Shown here one piece after another: positions 24,420 to 32,454 of a DNA stretch of 64,000 nucleotides; the first letter of the stretch is position 1; every line of letters starts with the position of its first letter. The notes beneath the pieces are model-generated. The model was not told the DNA's origin. It made no database searches and saw nothing but the letters and a program-made list of their open reading frames with translations. Source of the stretch: an uncultured Clostridia bacterium. GTDB taxonomy: Bacteria; Bacillota; Clostridia; Christensenellales; Aristaeellaceae. Location of the stretch: assembly GCA_947624355.1 (NCBI GenBank), contig CANQKI010000003.1, forward strand, positions 1-64,000. Direction: 5' to 3'. The position numbers were made by a program, and so were the translations under genes.

Positions 24420-25055
24420 TTAATTAAAACCTTTATATGGATTTGTGGGCGTATGTCTATACGGGATAATAGCTGTATCCAAATACAATAACGGCATTGC
24501 GTTAAAGGCAGATGTCCTTATTACAGCGGTTTTTCCAGAATCACCCTCTGTATTACTGCAACTAAAGTCTTCGCTATTAAGATAGCCAAATTTTACTTCC
24601 CATATCGTTACAGTAGTCAAAGAATCTATAACGTCAGTTCTTAGACCATTTTCATCTGTTAGGCAGTAACGATATGTTAAATAGTATCCGGGCTTTGGTT
24701 GATGCCCTTTCGGAGAATTCTTAACAAGCGCAGTTTTAATCTCAATGCCCGGATTATCAGGATTTGTAGGCACAAGATCAGGGTATGTGTGGGGCTTATT
24801 GCGGAAATAGAAACCGTTGCTTGCTTCGGCAAAACCAGCACCTAAAAGATTACCAATTATAGAAGAAAGGTTCGCTAATTCAACTAACTGGGACATCTTT
24901 GGCACGCCACGACTTATTAGGTTTTGATCTATCATATCAAGTGTGTCATAGCAATGAACAATACTTCCCCTGATTATTTCTTCAGTAATTTTCAAGTTCG
25001 GTAAATCAAACTTAAAATTGTGATGGATTAGGTACTTGTCTTCAAATCTTCTCAT
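24420..25055 (-). CDS. Type II restriction endonuclease (PD-(D/E)XK)
   Basis: A 211-residue protein with a clear PD-(D/E)XK site: P92-D93 (TYPDLVPT) and E105-I-K107 (GIEIKTALV), followed by KGHQPKPGYYLTYRY. ATG 25055 is preceded by ATAGGAGC; longer in-frame starts run into the regulator gene. It lies 13 bp downstream of a C-type XRE gene and next to a cytosine-5 methylase on the same strand, a complete Type II system. The sequence is AT-rich against the GC-rich surroundings, a sign of transfer. Recognition sequence and subfamily are not recognised. Confidence 0.8.
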   Translation of the reverse strand: MRRFEDKYLIHHNFKFDLPNLKITEEIIRGSIVHCYDTLDMIDQNLISRGVPKMSQLVELANLSSIIGNLLGAGFAEASNGFYFRNKPHTYPDLVPTNPDNPGIEIKTALVKNSPKGHQPKPGYYLTYRYCLTDENGLRTDVIDSLTTVTIWEVKFGYLNSEDFSCSNTEGDSGKTAVIRTSAFNAMPLLYLDTAIIPYRHTPTNPYKGFN

Positions 25056-25068
25056 GTGTTCGCTCCTA

Positions 25069-25293
25069 TCATAGGTCAAAAAACAATTCGCTAAGTGAAA
25101 CGCCAAATCCATTCGCAATTTTGTTAATGTTTTCAAGTGATATATTTCGTTTACCATTTTCAACCGAGGCATAATATGTTCTGTCCATGCCTATTGATAA
25201 AGCGAACTTCTCTTGACTAACACCTTGCCGTTCGCGTAGCACTTTCAAGCGCTTGCCGAATCGCAGCAGAATCGTTTCCTGCACATCATTCAC
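25069..25293 (-). CDS. XRE-family controller protein of the second R-M system
   Basis: A 74-residue single helix-turn-helix protein (VSQEKFALSIGMDRTYYASVE near residues 24-44, then NISLENINKIANGF). This is the same C-protein pattern as at 355-606. The frame opens with GTG 25293 close to a GGGGG run; a second in-frame GTG at 25284 has better spacing and could be the real start. It directly precedes the nuclease gene, as expected for a C-R operon. I could not delimit a convincing C-box upstream, though GACTTAT occurs there once. Confidence 0.8.
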   Translation of the reverse strand: MNDVQETILLRFGKRLKVLRERQGVSQEKFALSIGMDRTYYASVENGKRNISLENINKIANGFGVSLSELFFDL

Positions 25294-25360
25294 CCCCTGC
25301 AGATAAGTCTATTTAAAGATGAAAATAAAGCAACGGGATATAAGTAACAATCCCCAAATT

Positions 25361-25389
25361 AATAAAGGCCGTGTACTTTCGCACACGGC
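25361..25389 (-). terminator. Terminator after the cytosine methylase gene
   Basis: On the minus strand GCCGTGT (25389-25383) pairs with ACACGGC (25374-25368), followed by CTTTATT. It separates the methylase transcript from the C-R operon. Confidence 0.7.
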
Positions 25390-25404
25390 ATGTGAAGCAG
25401 TGCT

Positions 25405-26691
25405 TTATTGTTCTATATGCAGAATATTTTTACATATGATCTCTATCAGCAGCGGGGGAACGCTTTCACCTATCACTTCTGCACACATATTTTTTGAGAT
25501 AAGGTTTCCATCTACAGTCATTCTATACGGGTATCTACTTATTGTTTGAATAACCATAGCTTCATACAATGAAAGGACTCTTGTTTGTGAAGGATGAACC
25601 TTCTTATCTGACGCTTCAAATAAGAAGTTTTGGGTCAACGTTGGCGCAGGCTTATCCCATTCCATACGCCTGTAAGCTGTGTCATAGCCTTTGATTAATC
25701 TGCGTTGTCCTGTCTTTTTGTCTACAATGTTTGGTCGCGGGAGTAGATGACCACACTTTTCACAGTAGATAGGTGTGTCAGTATTGGACTGATGTAACCC
25801 GGATTGAGTGTTACTGCCGTGTAGTCTATTCCCTTGATATAAGCATTGTGGATTCGTACATTGATTGTTATATGCAGTATTCCCTTCCGGCGTGCTATCC
25901 ATCCACCAAAACTTTTCTTCTGTCATAACAGGGACAAAGTGCCATTCATTAAAGCAATAATTGGTATTTTTGCCCTTTTCAGCACTTATAGGCGGGAATG
26001 AACCAATAGCATCACGAAGAGAAACCCACTTCGATGTAAAAAAGGTGGGTTCCTCGCTGTGCGTTTTTTCAGGTAAAAAAGTGTGGTGTTTGGAAAAGAA
26101 TTCTTTTCCTCTTTCGCTTCGCGTGAAAATCGTTATCAATCTGCGCCGCGTCTGTGGTATTCCATAATCAGCGCAATTAACAACTTCTGCTTTGCCAACA
26201 TAATCACTTCCTAATTCCTTTTCAATATAAGAAATGATGTTGATATAGTTTCCTTCTTCATCAAAAATGACAGTATTATCCATTGTCGGCACATTCTCAA
26301 GCAGCAACCACAAGGGTCTTAAGGCACGGACAATGTGCAATGTAGGAATTATTAGGCGGTTTCTTTGATCTTCACCTTTTCTTTTACCGTTTCTTGCTTC
26401 ATGCAGTAGTTTCCCCGCTCCATTAGAAGACATTCCCTGACAAGGCGGGGTAGCATATATTAAAAATGGTGAATCAGACGAATGCTTTGCCCAGGCTTCT
26501 ATTATTTCCTGCTCTTTGCGCCAAATATCGCCCTCTATCACTTCCACATCAGGATAATTTTCACGATACAAGGCGCAACGGCTTTGCAGTAATTCGTTAC
26601 TAACCAATATGTTCATGCCAGAGGCAACAATCCCGGCTTCACCTATTCCAGCGGATGAAAACAAACTCAATACATTCTTAGGCGCGGCCAT
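25405..26691 (-). CDS. DNA (cytosine-5-)-methyltransferase
   Basis: A 428-residue C5 methylase. Motif I is LFSSAGIGEAG (10-20), catalytic motif IV is TPPCQGMSSNG with Cys84, motif VI is LLENVPT (Glu132), motif VIII is PQTRRRL (179-185), and the C-terminal motifs IX-X contain TLTQNFLFE and GESVPPLL. The variable region contains C278-x4-C283 and C310-x2-C313 (CEKCG), a likely zinc site within or near the target-recognition domain. It protects host DNA at the site cut by the neighbouring nuclease. ATG 26691 follows AAGGGG, and a promoter is visible upstream. It is AT-rich like its partners. Confidence 0.93.
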   Translation of the reverse strand: MAAPKNVLSLFSSAGIGEAGIVASGMNILVSNELLQSRCALYRENYPDVEVIEGDIWRKEQEIIEAWAKHSSDSPFLIYATPPCQGMSSNGAGKLLHEARNGKRKGEDQRNRLIIPTLHIVRALRPLWLLLENVPTMDNTVIFDEEGNYINIISYIEKELGSDYVGKAEVVNCADYGIPQTRRRLITIFTRSERGKEFFSKHHTFLPEKTHSEEPTFFTSKWVSLRDAIGSFPPISAEKGKNTNYCFNEWHFVPVMTEEKFWWMDSTPEGNTAYNNQCTNPQCLYQGNRLHGSNTQSGLHQSNTDTPIYCEKCGHLLPRPNIVDKKTGQRRLIKGYDTAYRRMEWDKPAPTLTQNFLFEASDKKVHPSQTRVLSLYEAMVIQTISRYPYRMTVDGNLISKNMCAEVIGESVPPLLIEIICKNILHIEQ

Positions 26692-26736
26692 GATTAACCC
26701 CTTTCAACCTCAATGATAGGCATAAAAACCCGTATA

Positions 26737-26766
26737 ATTATAGCACACAAGCCGCTTCTGTCGCAA
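26737..26766 (-). promoter_or_regulatory. Promoter of the cytosine methylase gene
   Basis: On the minus strand TTGCGA (26766-26761), an 18-nt spacer and TATAAT (26742-26737). Confidence 0.55.
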
Positions 26767-26780
26767 TGCGAAAACAAATA

Positions 26781-26812
26781 TGTTGGATTACAATACTGTT
26801 GGATTACAATAC
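26781..26812. repeat. 16-bp perfect tandem duplication
   Basis: TGTTGGATTACAATAC occurs twice head to tail, at 26781-26796 and 26797-26812. It lies at the right edge of the AT-rich island, beside the transposase remnant. Confidence 0.9.
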
Positions 26813-26851
26813 ATATGGGACATCAAGCAAGAAAAGGAGGAAAAAAGAATA

Positions 26852-26920
26852 GAAGGTTGACCGGCTGTGTGGTAAGATAAAGCTGCTAAAACAACACTTA
26901 CGAAAGGACGGTCAACCTTC
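26852..26920. repeat. 12-bp inverted repeat upstream of the transposase remnant
   Basis: GAAGGTTGACCG (26852-26863) and CGGTCAACCTTC (26909-26920) are perfect arms 45 bp apart, ending one base before the transposase-like ATG. They could form a stem sequestering the start or mark an IS end. Confidence 0.7.
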
Positions 26921-26921
26921 C

Positions 26922-27090
26922 ATGAACAGTATAACGCAGGGCATGAAGTACCGTCCATCCCTTTTGTGCTGCGCCCAGAAGTACGGGGTGTCGAAGGCGA
27001 GCAGAAAGTACAACGTGCATCGTTCCTACATTTACCGTTGGCGGGCGCGTTGGGACGGTACGGTTCAGTCCCTGGCCTGTATGTCCAGAC
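26922..27090 (+). pseudogene. Truncated IS transposase N-terminus (IS481/IS3-like HTH)
   Basis: From ATG 26922 the translation has a transposase-type helix-turn-helix: CCAQKYGVSKASRKYNVHRS and YIYRWRARWDGTVQSL, then SRRP. This is the usual start of IS481-like transposases, where a DDE domain should follow. The DDE domain is missing; at about 27080-27095 the sequence passes into an unrelated AlkZ-like coding remnant in another frame. The fragment is therefore non-functional, unless only the DNA-binding part is kept. The upstream inverted repeat may be part of the element end. Confidence 0.65.
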
Positions 27091-27462
27091 GGCCTCGCTT
27101 CCTACAAGGATAAGGGCATTTATGATACCGTTTTGGAACACGGCGCGCTTCTGTCCAGGCGGCTGAAGGTCATCTGCAATTACCGAAAGGGCGGGAACAA
27201 GGGCTTCGATACGATCATCACCCGGCTTCAGATGCAAACCTACATCAGCGTTGCGGATTTTGTCTATATGCAGGACCCATACGGGCGGCCCTACGGCTGG
27301 GGCGTGGCAAAATATGCCACACCGGAGGCGCAGTTTGGGTACGATTTTATCACTTCGGCGTACTGCAGGAAACCGGAAGAATCACGGGACCGTATCCTTG
27401 CCCATTTGAAAACCGTTTTACCAGAAGCACACACGGAACAGCTGTCAAAACTGATCAGATAA
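27085..27462 (+). pseudogene. C-terminal remnant of an AlkZ-related protein
   Basis: The frame ending at 27462 reads PDGLASYKDKGIYDTVLEHG, NYRKGGNKGFDTIITRLQMQ, then YGRPYGWGVAKYATPE and TSAYCRKPEESRDRI. From memory this is the C-terminal third of AlkZ-related (winged-helix DNA-glycosylase-like) proteins. No N-terminal part exists upstream; it joins directly to the transposase fragment. A TTG at 27133 could in theory start a 109-residue product, but I see no good ribosome-binding site. Probably a remnant left by a deletion or insertion at the right boundary of the island. Confidence 0.6.
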
Positions 27463-27502
27463 GATGAAACGACATGACGGAAGAAGCGCTTTTTTGACGT
27501 TT

Positions 27503-28384
27503 TTACAAAACGCACGCGCCCGTTTCGTCCACCTGCAGCGGCACAAACTGCCAGGCGGGCAGCGCCGCTTTCAATGCGCTCTGGAGGCGGGCAAGGCGGT
27601 CTTCTTCCCGGGCCGCGCACAGGAGCGTGGACCCGGCCCCCGAAATGCAGAGGGCCTCGATGCCGCAGGCATGGGCAAAGGCCCGCGCCTTTTCGCCTCC
27701 CGGAATCAGGGGGAAGCGGTAGGGCTGGTGCAGCCGGTCCGCCATGGCAAAGCGCAGCAGCTCCTCATCCCCGTCCGACAAAGCCCGAAGCAGCAGCGCC
27801 GTGCGGGACAGATTGAACACCGCGTCTTCCCGGGAAACCCGCTCCGGCAATGCCTGGCGGGCTTTTTTCGTGGGCAGGGGCGTATCCGGAATCAGGGCGG
27901 CAAAGCGCCAGGCGGGATGCACGGGGTACGCCGCCGTCACCGGTCTTTCCCCTTCCATGGCCGCGGCGGTCAAGCCCCCCAGCAGGGCCGGGGCCGCGTT
28001 GTCCGGGTGACCTTCCAGCGCTGCCGCCAGGGCCAGCATATCCTGCCGGGACAGGCCGAGGCCGTGCAGTGCGTCCGCCGCCGCGATCCCCCCGACGGTC
28101 AGCGCCGCCGAGGAACCCAGTCCCCGGGAAATGGGGATATCCGTCCGGACGAAGCGGATTTCCAGCGATTCCTCCGGCAGCCCGGCCGCCTTCAAAGCGG
28201 CCAGGTACCCCTGATACGCCAGGTTTTCCCGGTTGGCGCACCTTTGCGGGCAGCCGGAAATCCGCAATTCCGCTCCGCCCAAGGCAAATTCCATTTCATT
28301 ATACAATTGCCAGGCCATCCCCAGGCAGTCAAACCCCGGCCCCAGGTTGGCCGACGTGGCAGGCACCCGAATCCGCACGCTCAT
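27503..28384 (-). CDS. thrB: Homoserine kinase
   Basis: A 293-residue GHMP kinase that phosphorylates L-homoserine for threonine synthesis. It begins MSVRIRVPATSANLGPGFD, has the ATP-binding motif PISRGLGSSAALTVGG near residue 85, GHPDNAAPALLGG, and the C-terminal SGAGSTLLC. Its ATG overlaps the threonine synthase stop by 4 nt (ATGA), so translation is coupled. The much longer open frame upstream is a shadow of thrC. It is the last gene of the minus-strand run ACT protein-thrC-thrB and ends near the AlkZ remnant. Confidence 0.95.
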   Translation of the reverse strand: MSVRIRVPATSANLGPGFDCLGMAWQLYNEMEFALGGAELRISGCPQRCANRENLAYQGYLAALKAAGLPEESLEIRFVRTDIPISRGLGSSAALTVGGIAAADALHGLGLSRQDMLALAAALEGHPDNAAPALLGGLTAAAMEGERPVTAAYPVHPAWRFAALIPDTPLPTKKARQALPERVSREDAVFNLSRTALLLRALSDGDEELLRFAMADRLHQPYRFPLIPGGEKARAFAHACGIEALCISGAGSTLLCAAREEDRLARLQSALKAALPAWQFVPLQVDETGACVL

Positions 28385-29847
28385 AACTTTTCCTCCAGCT
28401 TCCGGAACACGTAATCCGCGATTTCCGCCCGGTCGATCACGTCCCTGTGCAATACGGGCTTTTCCCGTAAATTCCTTAAATGCGGGGGCATAGGCACGTT
28501 GGACAGCCTCTCCAGCGCATCCATTTGCGTGTATGCGTCCCCGGGGATTTCTTCTCCGATTCCCGCCAGCACGGGCCCCGGGAATTTGTAGGGCGAAGCC
28601 GTGGACAGAATCACCATCGGGCGCTTCGGAGCGCCGCTTTTTTTGTACGCCATGGCCCCATGGAAGGCCACCGCCGTGTGCGGGTCGCAAAGATACCGCC
28701 GCTCCCGCCAGACGAGGCCGATGGTTTTCAGGGTTTCTTCTTCATCGCAGCAGGCCGCCGCAAAGCTTTCCCGAATGCGGTTCATGGCGTCCGCCTCCAG
28801 GGTGTATATGCCCTTTTCCCGCAGTTCCGCCATATACCGGGCCGTTTTTTCCGTGTCGCCCTGCAAAGCCAGGAACAGAAGCCTTTCCAGGTTGGAGGAC
28901 ACCAGAATATCCATGGAGGGCGAGGAGGTTTTCAGGAAGGGCCGCCGGCGATCGTACACCCCCGTTTCCAGAAAATCGGTGAGCACCCGGTTGGCGTTGG
29001 AGGCGCAGACGAGCCTGCCCACGGGCAGACCCATAAGCCTGGCGAAATATCCCGCAAGAATATCGCCGAAATTCCCCGTGGGCACGGAAAAATCCACAGG
29101 TTCCCCCAGGGAAACCGCGCCATGGGCCAGCAGGTTTTTGTATGCGTCAAAATAATACACGACCTGGGGGGCCAGGCGGCCGATGTTAATGGAATTGGCC
29201 GAGGAAAGCCGCGCCCCGGGCATGTTCGGATGCCCGGCAAACACGTCCTTCACCGCCCGCTGGCAATCGTCAAAATTGCCGCGCACGGCGCAGACGGCAA
29301 CGTTGGCCCCCTCCTGGGTGATCATCTGCCGCTCTTGAATGAGCGACACGCCGCCGGCCGGGTAGAACACCAGGATCCGTGTGCCGGGAACATCCCGGAA
29401 GCCGTGCAGCGCCGCCTTGCCCGTGTCCCCCGACGTGGCTGTCAGGATCACGATTTCGTCCCCGATGCCTTCCTGTGTTTTCGCGGCCGAAAGAAGCCGG
29501 GGCAGCATGGAAAGAGCCACATCCTTGAAGGCCGCCGTGGGCCCGTGGAAGAGCTCCAGCACGTAATCCTCCCCCACGGGCACAAGGGGCGTCAGGTCCT
29601 CCCCCTCAAACTTTCCCCGGTAAGCCTGCTGCACCAGTTCTTCCATCCCATCGATGCCTGGCAGCAGGTGACGCAGAATCATGGCCGCCATGCCCAGCCA
29701 ATCCTTTTTCAGGCATTCCCGCCAATCGAAAGGACGGGATGCCAGCGCCGGATCGATGAATAATCCGCCGTCCGGAGCCAGGCCCTGCAAAATGGCCTGG
29801 GCGGGCGAAACGGCGCAGGCGCTCCTTGTGCTTTGATACATCAGCAT
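28381..29847 (-). CDS. thrC: Threonine synthase
   Basis: A 488-residue PLP enzyme converting O-phosphohomoserine to threonine. It begins YQSTRSACAVSPAQAILQGL, has the PLP lysine in HGPTAAFKDVALSML near residue 110, the phosphate-binding loop LTATSGDTGKAALHGF, SANSINIGRLAPQVVYYF and VPTGNFGDILAGYFA. ATG 29847 is favoured by GGAGG 8 nt upstream; a further ATG lies two codons on. It overlaps thrB by 4 nt and follows the ACT-domain gene by 14 bp. Confidence 0.96.
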   Translation of the reverse strand: MLMYQSTRSACAVSPAQAILQGLAPDGGLFIDPALASRPFDWRECLKKDWLGMAAMILRHLLPGIDGMEELVQQAYRGKFEGEDLTPLVPVGEDYVLELFHGPTAAFKDVALSMLPRLLSAAKTQEGIGDEIVILTATSGDTGKAALHGFRDVPGTRILVFYPAGGVSLIQERQMITQEGANVAVCAVRGNFDDCQRAVKDVFAGHPNMPGARLSSANSINIGRLAPQVVYYFDAYKNLLAHGAVSLGEPVDFSVPTGNFGDILAGYFARLMGLPVGRLVCASNANRVLTDFLETGVYDRRRPFLKTSSPSMDILVSSNLERLLFLALQGDTEKTARYMAELREKGIYTLEADAMNRIRESFAAACCDEEETLKTIGLVWRERRYLCDPHTAVAFHGAMAYKKSGAPKRPMVILSTASPYKFPGPVLAGIGEEIPGDAYTQMDALERLSNVPMPPHLRNLREKPVLHRDVIDRAEIADYVFRKLEEKL

Positions 29848-29861
29848 GCTTTCTTCCTCCC

Positions 29862-30299
29862 TCATTCCACGGCCACCAGGTGCGCGTTTTCCACGCCGTC
29901 CACCTGCTCCATCCGCCGGATCAGGCCGGAAATATCTTCCGCCATGCCGCTGATATCCAGGGATACCGTCACGCTGGCCCGGCCCCGGATGGGCAGGCTT
30001 TGGGTGATGGTGAGCACGCTGCACCCACTTTTTGAAATTTCCATCAGCAGCGCCCCCAGCACCCCCGTTTCATGGGCCAATACCAGGGAAAATACGGCCT
30101 TCCGCCCGTCCGGCAGGGCGCTGGGCTCCAGAATAAAATCCTTGTATTTATAGAACGTGCTGCGGGAGATGCCCGCCTGCTCCACCGCCCGGTTGACCTC
30201 TTTCACCTTGCCTTCCTCCAGCAGCCGCCGGGCCCTGAGCACCGCCTCAAAGTGCGGCGGCAGGATGCTCCTGTGCACAATCAGATAGTTTTCCAGCAT
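29862..30299 (-). CDS. ACT-domain protein, UPF0735 family
   Basis: A 145-residue protein. The N-terminal ~65 residues include a short helix-turn-helix-like segment (VNRAVEQAGISRSTFYKYKD). The C-terminal half is an ACT domain (VFSLVLAHETGVLGALLMEI, ASVTVSLDISGMAEDISGLI). ATG 30299 has GAAGGG 9 nt upstream. UPF0735 members often neighbour homoserine dehydrogenase genes. Here the dehydrogenase is divergent and lacks its own ACT domain, so this protein may bring amino-acid sensing to the pathway, either by binding the enzyme or as a regulator. Function is unproven. Confidence 0.9.
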   Translation of the reverse strand: MLENYLIVHRSILPPHFEAVLRARRLLEEGKVKEVNRAVEQAGISRSTFYKYKDFILEPSALPDGRKAVFSLVLAHETGVLGALLMEISKSGCSVLTITQSLPIRGRASVTVSLDISGMAEDISGLIRRMEQVDGVENAHLVAVE

Positions 30300-30445
30300 G
30301 GCGATCATCCCTTCGGGAAAATTGTATCTTTCGTGGTTCTTTTGCAAAAAACCGCTTGATCCTTCCCCGTAATTATGATACACTGTTTTTGTGATAAAAA
30401 CAAGTGTCTTTTTTGGAAAGACACAAATTTTTCGGAGGAACGGAA

Positions 30446-31588
30446 ATGAAGGTCGCGGTATTGGGCTTTGGCGTGGTGGGCGTCGGGATTTGGGAAATGC
30501 TGGGCCAGGCGGAAAATCTGGAGCAGGGGCCGGTGCTGGTGCGTCCCGGAAAGAAGGATGCGCCCTGGAAGGTGGAAACCCTGGACGAAATCCTGGCCGA
30601 CCCTTCCATTGACGCCGTGGCCGAGGCCATGGGCGGCGTGGAACCCGCCTTTTCCTACGGCATGCGGGTCCTCCGGGCCGGGAAGCACTTCATCACGGCC
30701 AACAAGGCGCTTGTGGCCGCCCGGGGCATTGAGCTGAGCGCCCTGGCCCGGGAACGGGGCCTGGCATTCCTGTTCGGCGCGGCCTGCGGCGGCGCGCTGC
30801 CCTATCTGCAGCAGCTGTGCCTGGCCCACCGCGGCGACCGGGTGCTGCGGGTGAGCGGCATCCTCAACAGCACCACCAATTATATTCTGGACGCCATGCA
30901 GCGGCGGAATATGGAATACTGCGACGCGCTGAAGGACGCCCAGGCCCTGGGCTATGCCGAGTGCGACCCCACCGCTGACGTATCCGGCCTGGACGCGCTG
31001 CGGAAAATCATGCTGGCCTGCGCCGTGGCCTTTGACCGCCTTCCCGCGGACGGCCTGTGCTGCGAGGGCATTGACCGCCTCACCGCCGCCGACGTGACCG
31101 ATTTCAAGCGCCGTGGGCTCACCTGCCGCCTGCTGGTCAGCGGCGAACCCGTGGGCGATACCGTGTCCGCCTACGCAGAGCCCGTGCTTCTGCCTCCCGA
31201 CCGGGAGGAATGCGCCGTGCTGGATAACTTCAACCTGGCCCGGTTCGACGCCGAACGGATGGGGCGCATGGCGCTGCTGGGGCAGGGGGCCGGGCGGTAT
31301 CCCACGGCGGGCGGCGTGATCCGCGACCTGCAATGGGCCGTGCTGGGCGGACGGCAAATGCTGTCTCCCGCCTGCGTAAAAGTCACGGCGGACAACAGCC
31401 GGGTACGCCACCGCTATTATCTGCGCCTCCCCCGCGCTTTGGCCGACCGCTTCACCCCGGAAGAATACGTCCTCTGCGGCGATACGGCCCGCATTGTCAC
31501 CGAACCTGTATCGGTGGCGGAAATGCACGCCGCCGTCCGGGAAATGCGGGAAGCAGGGGCGGATGTTTTCTTCGCCGCCATGGCATAA
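30446..31588 (+). CDS. hom: Homoserine dehydrogenase lacking an ACT domain
   Basis: A 380-residue oxidoreductase converting aspartate semialdehyde to homoserine. The NAD(P) site is VAVLGFGVVGVGIWEML (2-19), FITANKALVAARG follows, and the catalytic domain has VSGILNSTTNYILDAM and DPTADVSGLDALRKI. After the catalytic domain it ends without the C-terminal ACT domain found in many Gram-positive enzymes (usually about 430 residues). ATG 30446 follows CGGAGGAACGGAA. It is divergent from the ACT protein/thrC/thrB run and ends at a strong terminator. Confidence 0.94.
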   Translation: MKVAVLGFGVVGVGIWEMLGQAENLEQGPVLVRPGKKDAPWKVETLDEILADPSIDAVAEAMGGVEPAFSYGMRVLRAGKHFITANKALVAARGIELSALARERGLAFLFGAACGGALPYLQQLCLAHRGDRVLRVSGILNSTTNYILDAMQRRNMEYCDALKDAQALGYAECDPTADVSGLDALRKIMLACAVAFDRLPADGLCCEGIDRLTAADVTDFKRRGLTCRLLVSGEPVGDTVSAYAEPVLLPPDREECAVLDNFNLARFDAERMGRMALLGQGAGRYPTAGGVIRDLQWAVLGGRQMLSPACVKVTADNSRVRHRYYLRLPRALADRFTPEEYVLCGDTARIVTEPVSVAEMHAAVREMREAGADVFFAAMA

Positions 31589-31613
31589 GCAATACGATCG
31601 GAGAAATGTCACA

Positions 31614-31651
31614 GCAAAAAAACGGAGGCGATCCTGTCTCCGCTTTTTTGC
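31614..31651 (+). terminator. Terminator after the homoserine dehydrogenase gene
   Basis: GCAAAAAAACGGAG pairs with CTCCGCTTTTTTGC across a 10-nt loop. It can act in both directions and faces the convergent response-regulator gene. Confidence 0.85.
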
Positions 31652-31666
31652 ATAGAAACTGTCAGT

Positions 31667-32338
31667 TTAATCAGCGTTTTTTGTTGTCTGTTCCAGGCAA
31701 TAACCCGCGTTCCGGAAAGAAGCGATGCGGATATCTGCATGGAGGGCGGCCAGTTTTTTCCGCAGGGACGCGATATTCACCCACACGGCGCCGATTTCGG
31801 CCGCGTCCGCGCCCCAGATTTTTTCCAACAGCCGTTCGGTGGAAAAAAGGGTGCGGGGCTGGGTGATCAGGATTTCCATAAGGCAGAATTCCCGCCGGGT
31901 CAGGCGCGCGGCCCCGGACGGCGTGGACAGGGTGCGGGCGTTCAGGTCCAGCACGGTATTGCCGAAAGCGGGCTTTTCCCCTGCGCCCGAAGCGCGCAGC
32001 ATGGCGCGGACGCGGGCCAGCAATTCCCGCATATCGAAGGGTTTGGTCATATAATCGTTGGCCCCGCTGTCCAGGCCCAGCACGGTATCCTCCACGCCGC
32101 TGCGGACGCCCAGCAGCAGCACGGGTACAGGATTACCCGCGGCCCGGAGGCGCTTGACCACGGCCACGCCGTCCGCCCCGGCAGGCAGCACATCCAGCAC
32201 CGCGGCGTCATACGCGCCGGTCTGCAGACGGGCAAAAGCGTCCTCGCCGTTCCGGGCCAGCTCGGCCGCATAACGGCTTTTCCGCAGCGCCGCGGCGATT
32301 TCCTCCGCCCCGTCCTTTTCCGCGATCAGGATCCGCAT
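31667..32338 (-). CDS. OmpR-family response regulator with a degenerate receiver
   Basis: A 223-residue regulator with an N-terminal receiver (1 to about 115) and a C-terminal OmpR winged helix (RLTRREFCLMEILI; VWVNIASLRKKLA). The phospho-acceptor Asp49 (AVLDVLPAGADG) and the Lys of YMTKPFD remain. The acidic pocket reads E7-K8-D9 (LIAEKDG), so the usual second acidic residue is Lys, and the switch Thr (normally L-T-A) is Gly in LLLGVRSG. Phosphorylation may therefore be impaired or absent. No histidine kinase gene lies nearby, so it is an orphan. It is divergent from the pheST T-box promoter. Confidence 0.9.
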   Translation of the reverse strand: MRILIAEKDGAEEIAAALRKSRYAAELARNGEDAFARLQTGAYDAAVLDVLPAGADGVAVVKRLRAAGNPVPVLLLGVRSGVEDTVLGLDSGANDYMTKPFDMRELLARVRAMLRASGAGEKPAFGNTVLDLNARTLSTPSGAARLTRREFCLMEILITQPRTLFSTERLLEKIWGADAAEIGAVWVNIASLRKKLAALHADIRIASFRNAGYCLEQTTKNAD

Positions 32339-32413
32339 GCCCGCCTGCCCCCTTCTTCATGGTATTTCTATCATAAACCGTCCGCCGGCATTTTGCAAGC
32401 GGGATTTCCCCTC

Positions 32414-32441
32414 TTGACAAAATCCCCCAAAATGTTATAAT
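32414..32441 (+). promoter_or_regulatory. Promoter of the pheST operon
   Basis: TTGACA (32414-32419), a 16-nt spacer and TATAAT (32436-32441). Confidence 0.8.
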
Positions 32442-32454
32442 ACGGCCATCGGCA

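Noticed and set aside
25294-25404. A C-box upstream of the second controller gene
   Set aside because: Only a single GACTTAT is visible near the start codon. I found no second half-site at a fitting distance, so no operator is annotated.
26781-26920. A short CRISPR-like or integron-like array
   Set aside because: There are only two abutting 16-bp copies without spacers, and one inverted repeat; no cas or integrase genes are present.
27133-27462. A functional 109-residue gene starting at TTG 27133
   Set aside because: The homology-like reading extends upstream of the TTG into the transposase junction and there is no good ribosome-binding site, which fits a 5'-truncated remnant better.
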